Part shown: piece by piece, positions 27,461 through 34,872 of the stretch
How positions within the stretch are numbered: position 1 is the first letter of the stretch
How the letters are laid out: each line of letters starts with the position of its first letter
From: Shewanella sp. KX20019
Lineage (GTDB): Bacteria > Pseudomonadota > Gammaproteobacteria > Enterobacterales > Shewanellaceae
Length of the DNA: 64,000 bases
Assembly (NCBI RefSeq): GCF_016757755.1
Contig: NZ_CP068437.1
Coordinates: 744,001-808,000 of the forward strand
Direction of reading: 5' to 3'
Program-made: the position numbers and the translations under genes
Notes under the pieces: generated by a model
Databases searched by the model: none
What the model was told of the DNA's origin: nothing
What the model saw: the letters and a program-made list of their open reading frames with translations, nothing else

Positions 27461-28381
27461 ATGAGTGCTCAATTACATAGTTTTTCCTCCCAAACGCAGG
27501 TGGATAAAGAACTGTTGTTCATATTTGATAAGGCACATTACCTATCTAAGAGAGCTGGGTGGGCATGGTCTTTGATTCGAAATGGTCGACGCGTTAATTC
27601 TGGTAGCGGTATGTTCGGATATCCAGCAAGTAACTTACATATTCCGGTTGATGAAACTTGCAACCAAGGAGCGTTATATCTGTCATCGCCACCTCATGCT
27701 GGATTTATTACATGGGACGAACTACTGCCAAATTTAAAAGCTGCAAATATCCTTGAGGTAAATATTCCAAGCGTGCTGGAGGGAAGCATCTCACTTGATG
27801 ACAGTCGGAGGCAACAGGCTGAAAATGGGATTGAAATTTTTTGCCATGAAGTAAAAGGAATAGGTAGTCAAAGTTACTATGGGGCTTATTGCTTAAAAAT
27901 GAAAAAACGGCCCTGGATTACTTGTGTTACGGCTACTGGCATAGGAGGAGGGAATGTTGATTTATCGAATTTTTATGATGAGTTTGGATTCAAACAAAGG
28001 GTAATTGGCAAAATAAGAGGTAGTCATGCACTCATTATTGATCCAAGAATTAATTGCGAAGTCTTTAAGAAAATCAGGAACGTAGCAGGCTGTCGTCTAC
28101 AGACTCATGAATATGAAAGTATTGAGGGACTAAAAGCATTCCTTAGGGGGTTAGAACTAATGGATCTGTCTACAGTCGTTGCGATAGTCCATCACGATCT
28201 CTACCAGACAATGCTTAGTTTGGGCTTGATTGACGAGTTATCAATAAGTTACGAGTTGATGAGTTTGTGCTCAAACGTACAGAGCACATTTACTATACTA
28301 GATTATAAAGATTGGCAAATAACAGAATGTAGCCCTTTAAGTTCGGGTATAAATGTTGAATTTATTAATAAGCCATTTTAA
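27461..28381 (+). CDS. Degenerate RibD-like protein, divergent partner of luxI
   Basis: The 306-residue protein follows the layout of bifunctional RibD (deaminase then reductase). WSLIRNGRRVNSGSG parallels the RibD start. GALYLSSPPHAGF sits where RibD has ATLYVTLEPCSHHG. ENGIEIFCHEVKGIGSQSYY through KKRPWITCVTATG parallels GIEV...RPFVTLKLAMSLDG. VVAIVHHDLYQTMLSLGLID, then ELSIS resembles the closing EGG...AGLVDEL of RibD_C. The zinc ligands of the deaminase (HAE and PCxxxxxxxxC) are missing, so that activity should be lost. The role is unknown; its position suggests a link to signalling or peptide maturation. The similarity is by eye and moderate. The ATG lacks a strong ribosome-binding site. 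Confidence 0.55.
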   Translation: MSAQLHSFSSQTQVDKELLFIFDKAHYLSKRAGWAWSLIRNGRRVNSGSGMFGYPASNLHIPVDETCNQGALYLSSPPHAGFITWDELLPNLKAANILEVNIPSVLEGSISLDDSRRQQAENGIEIFCHEVKGIGSQSYYGAYCLKMKKRPWITCVTATGIGGGNVDLSNFYDEFGFKQRVIGKIRGSHALIIDPRINCEVFKKIRNVAGCRLQTHEYESIEGLKAFLRGLELMDLSTVVAIVHHDLYQTMLSLGLIDELSISYELMSLCSNVQSTFTILDYKDWQITECSPLSSGINVEFINKPF

Positions 28382-28398
28382 TAAAGAGGAGAAGGTTT

Positions 28399-28440
28399 TT
28401 AAGCCCCTAAAATAGTAGACACTCATAGAGTAATTCTTAT
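28399..28440 (+). repeat. Solo end of an IS3-family element
   Basis: The sequence starting AAGCCCCTAAAATAGTAGAC matches the left end of the intact IS3-family element at 35923 (AAGCCCCTAGAACAGTAGAC) and continues similarly for about 40 bases. No transposase follows. It lies 18 bases after the RibD-like gene and shows that related elements visited the island before. Confidence 0.75.
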
Positions 28441-28711
28441 CTAACACTAGTTGCGCAGATTCAAGTTTGAACTCTGCACTAAAAAGCCTTCTTGTACGTT
28501 TTCATAGTGTCACTTGTTCACTTATGAGGTGATGATATCACCTCTAACTAGGTGGCCAAATTCACTATACTACTACATACCCTTATCAAGATTACTTCTT
28601 ATATTATTTAGCTTTTCTAACAGCAGGGTATGCGTGTGCGCTTGCTGTTTACCCGTAAGGTAGGTAACTTATGGGATGTTAGATTGATTTTCAAACATGG
28701 AGCAAGAGTAC
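28441..28711. promoter_or_regulatory. Upstream region of luxR with several inverted repeats
   Basis: It holds a perfect 8-bp inverted repeat GAGGTGAT-GAT-ATCACCTC at 28526-28544, a GCAGA/TCTGC hairpin around 28457-28479, and an AACAGCA/TGCTGTT pair around 28618-28652. No lux-box-like CTG-N10-CAG was found. These may be operators or terminators; roles are not known. Confidence 0.45.
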
Positions 28712-29455
28712 ATGGATAGTAATGTCTTTTCTCAAATTCTACAGAATTTGGAGTTTTTAAAGTCGGCTGAACAACTGAAGACAGCTTGCGAAGAGTTTTG
28801 TTTACTGCTTGGTATACCCTACTATTTAATGGGGATCGTATCCCCTGATTCACTGAATTCCCCTTCTATGAATGTCCTGAGTAATTACCCTGAAGAATGG
28901 CTTGATAGCTATTTCAAACAGAATAAGCAGAAGGATGATCCCGTCGTAGCTTATATGATGAATAAGCATGCACCGGTTGAGTGGAACCAATTACTTCAGC
29001 TTAGCCAGTTTAATAATGCACAGAGTCAGAGTTTCATGTTGGAAGCTAAAGAGTACGGTTTAAAAAATGGTCTTAGCATTCCTATTCGCTCTTCGTTGGG
29101 AAAATTTGCAGTGTTTAGTTTAGCGATAGATGATGATAGTGAGGCGGGAAAACGCAAATTAAATGACATTTTGCCTTTCGCACATACATTCGGAGTGAAT
29201 TTATTTGAAAGGCAAATAAATATAACCTCAGAAGAATCAATAGCAGCTAAATTGACGAATAGGGAGACTGAATGCCTATTTTGGGCATGTGAAGGGAAAA
29301 CCGCCTGGGAGATCTCTCAAATAGTCGATATTACCGAGCGCACGGTTCTATTTCACTTAAATAATTCAACTAAAAAGTTGGGAGCCACAAATCGGCAGCA
29401 TGCTGTTTCTTTGGCTATGCGCTATGGAATAGTGACTCCTAACTTGAGAACGTAA
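28712..29455 (+). CDS. LuxR-family quorum-sensing receptor and transcription factor
   Basis: The 247-residue protein has an N-terminal autoinducer-binding domain (about 15-170). It includes the conserved Trp63, Tyr67, Asp76 and Pro77 of the signal pocket (YPEEWLDSYF, then DDPV), a further Trp in APVEWNQL and GLKNGLSIPI. The C-terminal LuxR helix-turn-helix (about 182-240) reads LTNRETECLFWACEGKTAWE, then ISQIVDITERTVLFHLNNST. It most likely senses the acyl-homoserine lactone made by the nearby LuxI-type enzyme. GGAG at 28699-28702 favours the ATG at 28712 over an in-frame ATG at 28697. Confidence 0.92.
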   Translation: MDSNVFSQILQNLEFLKSAEQLKTACEEFCLLLGIPYYLMGIVSPDSLNSPSMNVLSNYPEEWLDSYFKQNKQKDDPVVAYMMNKHAPVEWNQLLQLSQFNNAQSQSFMLEAKEYGLKNGLSIPIRSSLGKFAVFSLAIDDDSEAGKRKLNDILPFAHTFGVNLFERQINITSEESIAAKLTNRETECLFWACEGKTAWEISQIVDITERTVLFHLNNSTKKLGATNRQHAVSLAMRYGIVTPNLRT

Positions 29456-29614
29456 AGGAAACAAAAGGTTTAATTTACAGATTTAGACTTTATTAATTTA
29501 TTGGCTTTACTTTTATCTTCATAAATGGGTTTATAGCCTAATTTAGTTATATTATTAGTCACTCTGTACTTTGTGTTAATTTATACAGAATGAATGGTTT
29601 AGCTCACTTAAACC

Positions 29615-31207
29615 TTATTTAAGTGAGCTGGAAATAATAAGTCCATTTCCTGAAATGGTAATGCTGGTATCGAATATATCAGCAAATCGCTCTCCCTCAT
29701 GCATTATCATCATCAACGAAGCACCTTTGGTAAATGTGTCTATTAATTGGATGATAGAGGCTTTACTTGCATCATCTATGTTTGCTAATGGCTCGTCAAA
29801 GAGGTAAGTTTTTGCTGGCTTTAATAAACATATTGCAATTTGACACTTCTTTTTTTGCCCTTCAGATAAAGAGTCATACTGTGATTCTAAGCAGTCTTGT
29901 AATTTCAGTTCATTTACTAATTGGTCAACCTTATCTTGGCTTTGGTACTTTTCGGCTAATATACTGAGGTTCTTGCCTATACAACCTGGTAATAAACCGA
30001 AAGGATAAAGTGAAGCACTGATATCTTCTAGATTTTGTCCCGATATCTTCCCGCTATTCGGGTGATAGAAACCGGCAAGTAAATTAATAAAAGTGCTTTT
30101 GCCTGAACCATTAGGCCCACGTATGATTGTTCTATTCGACGCCTCAATATTAATGCTGACATTGTCAAATATCGATTTCCCTTGATGTTCATATGCAACA
30201 TCAGTCATTTTTAGACCTGCGTGAGGTAGCCTTTTTTTAGGAGATATCGCTGCCTCATATTTGAATATTCTATACCTAGTGACGAGAGTATTTAAACTTG
30301 CTAGCTGAGGTAAGATAGATGATAGCTGTTGAACTGCATTGATAATCATTGAAAATGCACGTGTTAGTGCAAATAAAGAGCCTATTGTAATGATGCCTGT
30401 AATAACCTGAAAACCTGCTACAACCATTACTGATAATTCAGCGTACGATAGGAAGACCGAGCTTATAGAACGGTACATACTTGAGTACTTAACGCTCTGA
30501 TAGCCTGCGTCAAGAGGTTGCTCTAAGCCATGTTTAACCTCTCTAGTGGCAGTGCCGTCTAAGCTATTTAATTTAACTAATTTGAAGCTATCAATCACAG
30601 TAGATAGAATTGATTTGAATTCAGCTTCAGATTCATGGAGTTTTTCTGTTACGACACCGATCTTTCCACTAAACTGACTTGCAAGTAAGTAAAGGATAGG
30701 CAAGATTATGACTAGACCCAAAGTGACCTTCCAGCTAATCCAGACTGCGACGCCAATGCCTGAAATAGCGACAACAACCCCAGTAAGCATTGATACTGCT
30801 GTATCTACCACTGTCGCCAGATGTTTAGGTTCATCATGGATTCTGGATATATAGTACCCTTTACCGTTCGAATCAATCTCTTTACAGTCCTGTAAGTAAT
30901 AGATGGAGGTGAGCTCGATGCTCATTTGCTGCTGTAAGTTATTTTTAACTTGCTTACGCAGTAAAGAGGTAAAGTAGCCAATTAACCTACCAGCGGTAAC
31001 AACCCCTGTAACGGCCAACGAGAGAATGACAAAGTAGCGCGTATTTCCATCTGTAATGGCATCAATTAGATATTTTATAGCCATCGGGTCCAAGATTGTA
31101 AAGACGACGGCTTGTAAAATACTTAGTGTAAAAAGCAAGCTAAGTTTAACCTTTTGCGGGTAAAGTAATTTATAGATCTCTTGCAGATTCTCTTTGCTTA
31201 TTGACAT
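29615..31207 (-). CDS. ABC exporter (fused membrane and ATPase domains) of the lanthipeptide locus
   Basis: The 530-residue protein has a six-helix transmembrane domain (about 1-310) and a C-terminal ATPase domain with Walker A GPNGSGKST, signature LSEGQKKK, Walker B TYLFDEPLANID and an H-loop His in MIMHEGERF. It starts 13 bases after the LanKC stop codon, so it is in the same operon and is the likely exporter of the lanthipeptide. Unlike class I/II LanT exporters of the PCAT type it has no N-terminal C39 peptidase domain, so it cannot cut the leader. The signature is LSEGQ instead of LSGGQ. Confidence 0.88.
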   Translation of the reverse strand: MSISKENLQEIYKLLYPQKVKLSLLFTLSILQAVVFTILDPMAIKYLIDAITDGNTRYFVILSLAVTGVVTAGRLIGYFTSLLRKQVKNNLQQQMSIELTSIYYLQDCKEIDSNGKGYYISRIHDEPKHLATVVDTAVSMLTGVVVAISGIGVAVWISWKVTLGLVIILPILYLLASQFSGKIGVVTEKLHESEAEFKSILSTVIDSFKLVKLNSLDGTATREVKHGLEQPLDAGYQSVKYSSMYRSISSVFLSYAELSVMVVAGFQVITGIITIGSLFALTRAFSMIINAVQQLSSILPQLASLNTLVTRYRIFKYEAAISPKKRLPHAGLKMTDVAYEHQGKSIFDNVSINIEASNRTIIRGPNGSGKSTFINLLAGFYHPNSGKISGQNLEDISASLYPFGLLPGCIGKNLSILAEKYQSQDKVDQLVNELKLQDCLESQYDSLSEGQKKKCQIAICLLKPAKTYLFDEPLANIDDASKASIIQLIDTFTKGASLMMIMHEGERFADIFDTSITISGNGLIISSSLK

Positions 31208-31220
31208 GAATATACCCTTA

Positions 31221-33884
31221 TTAGCCTAAGTCATGTAACCAACGAGGCTGTCCATCAACGAGCCTCTGCAGAAACAACCCTATACCTGAAGAACCAAACG
31301 CTAAATCAGTGGATAAGCGTTGTGCAAATTTACCCGGATAGATATGGCCATTAGGTTTTTCGATTGAAAATTGCATTATGCTATCCGCGATATGACGAGC
31401 TGACTGTAGGTAAATTGGATCCTTAGTTGCTCGATTAATATCCAGTAATAACTCCCCTAATCCAGCTAGTCCATTAAAGCTGCCTTGCTCTGCGGAATAT
31501 CGAGAAAAATTATTGGTCGCCAAAGGTTGTAATAAGTTGAGATAGAAAATGGATTGGGTAACTTCATAGAATCGAACTATCACAGCGCCAATCCCAGCTG
31601 CGCCAAACTCCCAGTAAGGAAGGCGTTGGTCGCTATCGGATGTTTCTCCCCAGCTCAGAGGGTTTTTAGCTTCTAAGCCAATATTGATATCATAGCGTAT
31701 GGCATCTTCAGCTTGCTCTAAGGTGTCTTTGGAGCCGTTGAACTTATAAAGCTGTAACAGAAATAGTGCTATGCCTGAGCTACCATGTATTAGACCTATA
31801 TGCTCTTTACTGTCATCTTCTTGCGGGTATCGTGTGCCACTGGAGCTGGCAATACTCATACTCTCAAGTCGACATGCGATATCAGCAGCATATTCCAAAT
31901 AACTGTCATCATTAGTTTTCTTGTAAACTGAAAGTAACATGAACCCAATACCCGCTAAGCCATATCCAAAACTGCAGCATTGATTCAATAGCGGGGATTG
32001 AATACTCTTTCGGGCTAAATACTCGGCTTTCTCTAGTCGCCCAATCTCAATTTCTGCCAATGCCATACCCGCAGAACCAACTAATATCCCCGGTGCGACA
32101 TTGGTTTGCATTGCATTATCTATTTTATCTATAAGGTGATTAGGTACCGTTCTTCCTGCGCGGGTGAGCATCACTGCTGGTCCGTAGTAGCCGTATGCAA
32201 TGGCATTTTTATGTAAGTCGAAGGCTCTGTAATCTAGAGGAACGAAGTTTTTACTCGTCTTACGTTCAACTCCTGTTTCAATAAAGCGGGCAATCTCGCT
32301 AACTTCATGCTGGATCTGTTTGTCGTCGAATAGGCTCGGAGTCGAGGGTAATATCTTGTATGGTTGCGCATGCTTTTCAGCTATTTGTGGTTGGAACTGC
32401 TGCGCTAAGGTGAAAACTAGTTTTTTCGCTTCTAGATGCTGACTATTGGCAAGAAGTTTAATGACCTCGCTAATACGAGTATCTAATTTACAATCTTGTT
32501 CTAGCTTAGTTAATAGTTTCCAGCAAATGGGTTTATGGAGATCGAAAAAATTTTGAATGGGTAATATCATGCTATAAAGCACCATTGAAAGAGCATACCA
32601 GTCACCCGCAAACGTATTGCCGTTTTTAAGCAGTAAGTCATAATCACTAAAGCCTGGCGTTGTCAGCACCGGAATATTTTCTCTGTCTATCACAACATTC
32701 TCATGATCCAATTTGTAAGAGCCATCAAAGTCTATGAAGCGAATAGTGTGTCTTTCTCCATCAACCATAATATTATTTGGAGAAATATCACCTAATACTA
32801 TGTTTGCATCATGTGCGACTTCAATTGCTTCAATACAACTATTAGCGATCCAAGCGAACACACCTTTGAATCGCTCAGCAGATGCACTCGTTCCTGTAAA
32901 TGGCACTAGAGTACATTCATTACTGGCTCTAAATTGCCTTAATGTGATCCCCGTTACAAACTCTTCAACAAGGAATGAGTGCTCCCACTCAAGAAACCAA
33001 TCGATCGCTTTTGGAAAGTACTGACAATCTTGCAGTGCCTGCAAAGTGTCGTATTCGTTTTGTAGTACTCTTTCGGCATAGACGCTGGCCTTAGTCATAG
33101 AGCGAAAGCTGATATTAGGGCGAGCTTCCTTTATAACCACTTCTGATTTTGTCTTTAGATCTAGGGCTTTATATACACCTCCACTATTTGAAAATGCCAA
33201 TGCCTCGAGTATTTGATAGCGTTGTTTTAGGGGCGTGTTGGTTTCATTTATTGGTAGTGGTTCGGGAAACGGTTCAGCAATCCAATCTGGTAATTGATAG
33301 AAGGGTGTTCGAAGATCCTCCGTGAGCAGTCCGGTGTTATTTTTGATGCAAGCGACTGATTTTCCGCTTACTTGAAGCTTGGGTAAAAGTAAAAATCCAC
33401 CATAGCGATAGTGAACTACTTGACTATCTTTGTATCGTTTATCTGACAGTATATAGGGGCCACTGTTGGCTTCTAGAGCGACGTGAAGTGCGTCTATTAG
33501 CGTACGAAAAATGGCATTATTCTGTGGATATATTGTAATCAGCTTTCCTGCACTGCTACGCGAACATGACTTTGAATTCATATTCCCAGCAATATCTTTG
33601 CGACAAATAACTTTAAATGCAGTTCCATACTTTATGCAACAAGCGACTGTTTTTTCTATAACATCAATAATTTCATTCTGTACTGATGAAATGTGTATTT
33701 TAAAGCCTTGCAAGGGTAAATTTAGAGGGCCATTTGATGCTGACAGCCAAATGCTCTTACGTGTAATAATCCAATAATCAGGCAATAATTTTTTGATAGT
33801 ATCTTCATAGAGTTCGTCGGCAGATAACTCCGTAGGGTGAGTAAAGAAATATCGATCTCCATACGTATAAAGATTATTGCTCAT
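31221..33884 (-). CDS. lanKC: Class III lanthipeptide synthetase (LanKC)
   Basis: The 887-residue enzyme has the three LanKC domains. The lyase-like N-terminus (about 1-215) shows GFKIHIS, SAGKLITIYP, and GPYILSDKRYKDSQVVHYRY with GGF. The Ser/Thr kinase domain (about 222-490) has Lys252 in VVIKEA, catalytic Asp366 in LGDISPNNIMV and the metal Asp in FIDFD. The LanC-like cyclase follows at about 555-887 (GLAGIGFMLL, HGSSGIALFLL, GLAGLGELLLDI, GSSGIGLFLQ). The zinc-binding Trp-Cys and Cys-His-Gly motifs of class I, II and IV cyclases are absent (FGAAGIG and FGSSGIG instead), which marks class III. It would phosphorylate, dehydrate and cyclise the four precursors upstream. AAAGGA precedes the ATG. 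Confidence 0.93.
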   Translation of the reverse strand: MSNNLYTYGDRYFFTHPTELSADELYEDTIKKLLPDYWIITRKSIWLSASNGPLNLPLQGFKIHISSVQNEIIDVIEKTVACCIKYGTAFKVICRKDIAGNMNSKSCSRSSAGKLITIYPQNNAIFRTLIDALHVALEANSGPYILSDKRYKDSQVVHYRYGGFLLLPKLQVSGKSVACIKNNTGLLTEDLRTPFYQLPDWIAEPFPEPLPINETNTPLKQRYQILEALAFSNSGGVYKALDLKTKSEVVIKEARPNISFRSMTKASVYAERVLQNEYDTLQALQDCQYFPKAIDWFLEWEHSFLVEEFVTGITLRQFRASNECTLVPFTGTSASAERFKGVFAWIANSCIEAIEVAHDANIVLGDISPNNIMVDGERHTIRFIDFDGSYKLDHENVVIDRENIPVLTTPGFSDYDLLLKNGNTFAGDWYALSMVLYSMILPIQNFFDLHKPICWKLLTKLEQDCKLDTRISEVIKLLANSQHLEAKKLVFTLAQQFQPQIAEKHAQPYKILPSTPSLFDDKQIQHEVSEIARFIETGVERKTSKNFVPLDYRAFDLHKNAIAYGYYGPAVMLTRAGRTVPNHLIDKIDNAMQTNVAPGILVGSAGMALAEIEIGRLEKAEYLARKSIQSPLLNQCCSFGYGLAGIGFMLLSVYKKTNDDSYLEYAADIACRLESMSIASSSGTRYPQEDDSKEHIGLIHGSSGIALFLLQLYKFNGSKDTLEQAEDAIRYDINIGLEAKNPLSWGETSDSDQRLPYWEFGAAGIGAVIVRFYEVTQSIFYLNLLQPLATNNFSRYSAEQGSFNGLAGLGELLLDINRATKDPIYLQSARHIADSIMQFSIEKPNGHIYPGKFAQRLSTDLAFGSSGIGLFLQRLVDGQPRWLHDLG

Positions 33885-33927
33885 AAAAGTTCCTTTTTTT
33901 AATGCACGTAATATTCTAAATTAAATA

Positions 33928-33955
33928 CGCCGCAGTAAAGGTAATTACTGCGGCG
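33928..33955 (-). terminator. Perfect 11-bp hairpin between the precursor genes and lanKC
   Basis: CGCCGCAGTAA pairs exactly with TTACTGCGGCG around a 6-base loop. On the minus strand it is followed by TATTTAATTT, not a clean T-run, so it is probably a partial terminator or mRNA-stabilising element that lets precursor mRNA exceed enzyme mRNA. Confidence 0.65.
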
Positions 33956-34007
33956 ACTAAACAAATATTAGTGGAAAATTGTTTACTAATAATTGTTCAC
34001 GGTTTTT

Positions 34008-34106
34008 CTAGTTTTGTTCACCGCAATGATTACTGATTGTGCTCCATTCCATTAACTCAGCATCGGAAGAACTAGTAAGCGATTGCAATTTAAGTATGTT
34101 ATTCAT
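34008..34106 (-). CDS. Class III lanthipeptide precursor peptide 4 (most diverged)
   Basis: A 32-codon gene. Leader MNNILKLQSLTSSSDAELME carries the class III motif ILxLQ (ILKLQ). The core region reads WSTISNHCGEQN, with Ser22-x-x-Ser25-x-x-Cys28, the labionin/lanthionine motif. The tail differs from the other three (GEQN in place of GDRGQD) and Lys6 replaces Asn6. AAGGAA lies 8 bases upstream of the ATG as in the other copies. It is the copy nearest lanKC, and its divergence suggests it is the oldest or under different selection. Confidence 0.88.
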   Translation of the reverse strand: MNNILKLQSLTSSSDAELMEWSTISNHCGEQN

Positions 34107-34142
34107 TAAATCAATTCCTTTTGTTGGGTATCTAGTTTTGTG

Positions 34143-34247
34143 TTAGTCTTGTCCGCGGTCGCCGCAATGGTTACTGATCGTACTCCATTCCATTAGTTCA
34201 GCATCAGAAGAGGTGGCAAGTGTTTGTAGATTTAGTATGTTATTCAT
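34143..34247 (-). CDS. Class III lanthipeptide precursor peptide 3
   Basis: A 34-codon gene with leader MNNILNLQTLATSSDAELME (ILNLQ class III motif) and core WSTISNHCGDRGQD. Ser22-x-x-Ser25-x-x-Cys28 can give one labionin or a lanthionine plus dehydroalanine; Thr23 is a further dehydration site. Its start is exactly 141 bp from those of copies 2 and 4. It differs from copy 2 in the leader only at residue 12 (Thr for Ala). Confidence 0.92.
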   Translation of the reverse strand: MNNILNLQTLATSSDAELMEWSTISNHCGDRGQD

Positions 34248-34283
34248 TAATTCAATTCCTTTTATTTGGTATCTAGTTTTGTA

Positions 34284-34388
34284 TTAGTCTTGTCCGCGGT
34301 CGCCGCAATGGTTACTGATCGTGCTCCATTCCATTAATTCAGCATCAGAAGAGGCAGCAAGTGTTTGTAGATTTAGTATGTTATTCAT
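34284..34388 (-). CDS. Class III lanthipeptide precursor peptide 2
   Basis: A 34-codon gene with leader MNNILNLQTLAASSDAELME and core WSTISNHCGDRGQD, identical in the core to copies 1 and 3. AAGGAA lies 8 bases before the ATG. The surrounding spacer is nearly identical to that of the other copies, which shows the unit was amplified as a 141-bp block. Confidence 0.92.
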   Translation of the reverse strand: MNNILNLQTLAASSDAELMEWSTISNHCGDRGQD

Positions 34389-34424
34389 TATTTTAATTCC
34401 TTTTGTTTGGTATCTAGTTTTGTA

Positions 34425-34529
34425 TTAGTCTTGTCCGCGGTCGCCGCAATGGTTACTGATCGTGCTCCATTCCATTAGTTCAGTATCAGCAGAGGCAGCA
34501 AGTGTTTGTAGGTTTAGTATATTGTTCAT
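34425..34529 (-). CDS. Class III lanthipeptide precursor peptide 1 (promoter-proximal)
   Basis: A 34-codon gene, first in the operon. Leader MNNILNLQTLAASADTELME has ILNLQ; core WSTISNHCGDRGQD. The ATG at 34529 is used because it keeps the same distance to AAGGAA (8 bases) as in the other copies; another ATG lies directly upstream at 34532. A lux-box-like palindrome is centred 81 bp upstream. The predicted product has one Cys and therefore one ring system. The leader protease is not evident in the locus. Confidence 0.92.
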   Translation of the reverse strand: MNNILNLQTLAASADTELMEWSTISNHCGDRGQD

Positions 34530-34600
34530 CATTTAAATTCCTTTTGTTTTGATTGTCTGTTTGACAGAGTAAAGACTATTTGAAATTTAGTTTTTAGAAA

Positions 34601-34620
34601 AGCTGTAACAATTAACAGGG
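34601..34620. promoter_or_regulatory. Candidate lux box upstream of the lanthipeptide precursor operon
   Basis: The 20-mer AGCTGTAACAATTAACAGGG fits the NNCTG-N10-CAGNN lux-box frame. It is centred 81 bp before the first precursor ATG, nearly the same distance as the lux-like box before luxI (85 bp). A second smaller palindrome, TCTGT-TTG-ACAGA, lies at 34554-34566. Confidence 0.5.
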
Positions 34621-34872
34621 TAGTAATTGTGATTAGTTACACTAAATGCTTTAAATTGTTTTTAGTTTTGTAATAAAGGTCGCTGGCTAGGTTCAGGATT
34701 TGTTTAAAATAAACAAATTAATGGTTGTGTCTAATCTCTATATTCACATATTTAAACTTGCTAATAGTAGTTGCACAACATATTTTATTTTCACTTCGTA
34801 TTTATACAAAGGTACTCATTAATAATTATTAGTGCGACGAGTGAGGCTCCCCCAGGGCAACCGCATGAGTGC
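34621..34872. other. AT-rich gap between the precursor operon promoter and ISAs1-type transposase
   Basis: No gene is seen. The stretch is very A/T-rich. GAGGCTCCCCCAGGGCAACC at about 34842-34861 may be the terminal repeat of the ISAs1-type element, but the other end is lost so this cannot be confirmed. Confidence 0.4.

Larger units (their letters stand above)
34003..34548 (-). repeat. Four-copy 141-bp tandem repeat containing the lanthipeptide precursor genes
   Basis: The four start codons (34529, 34388, 34247, 34106) are spaced 141, 141 and 141 bp. Both the coding part and the roughly 36-bp spacer with its ribosome-binding site are repeated, nearly identical in copies 1-3 and diverged in copy 4. 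This is gene amplification in tandem. Confidence 0.95.

Noticed and set aside
34554..34566. TCTGT-TTG-ACAGA as a second lux box
   Set aside because: The half-site spacing (CTG-N5-CAG) is too short for a LuxR dimer site of the usual 20-bp type.
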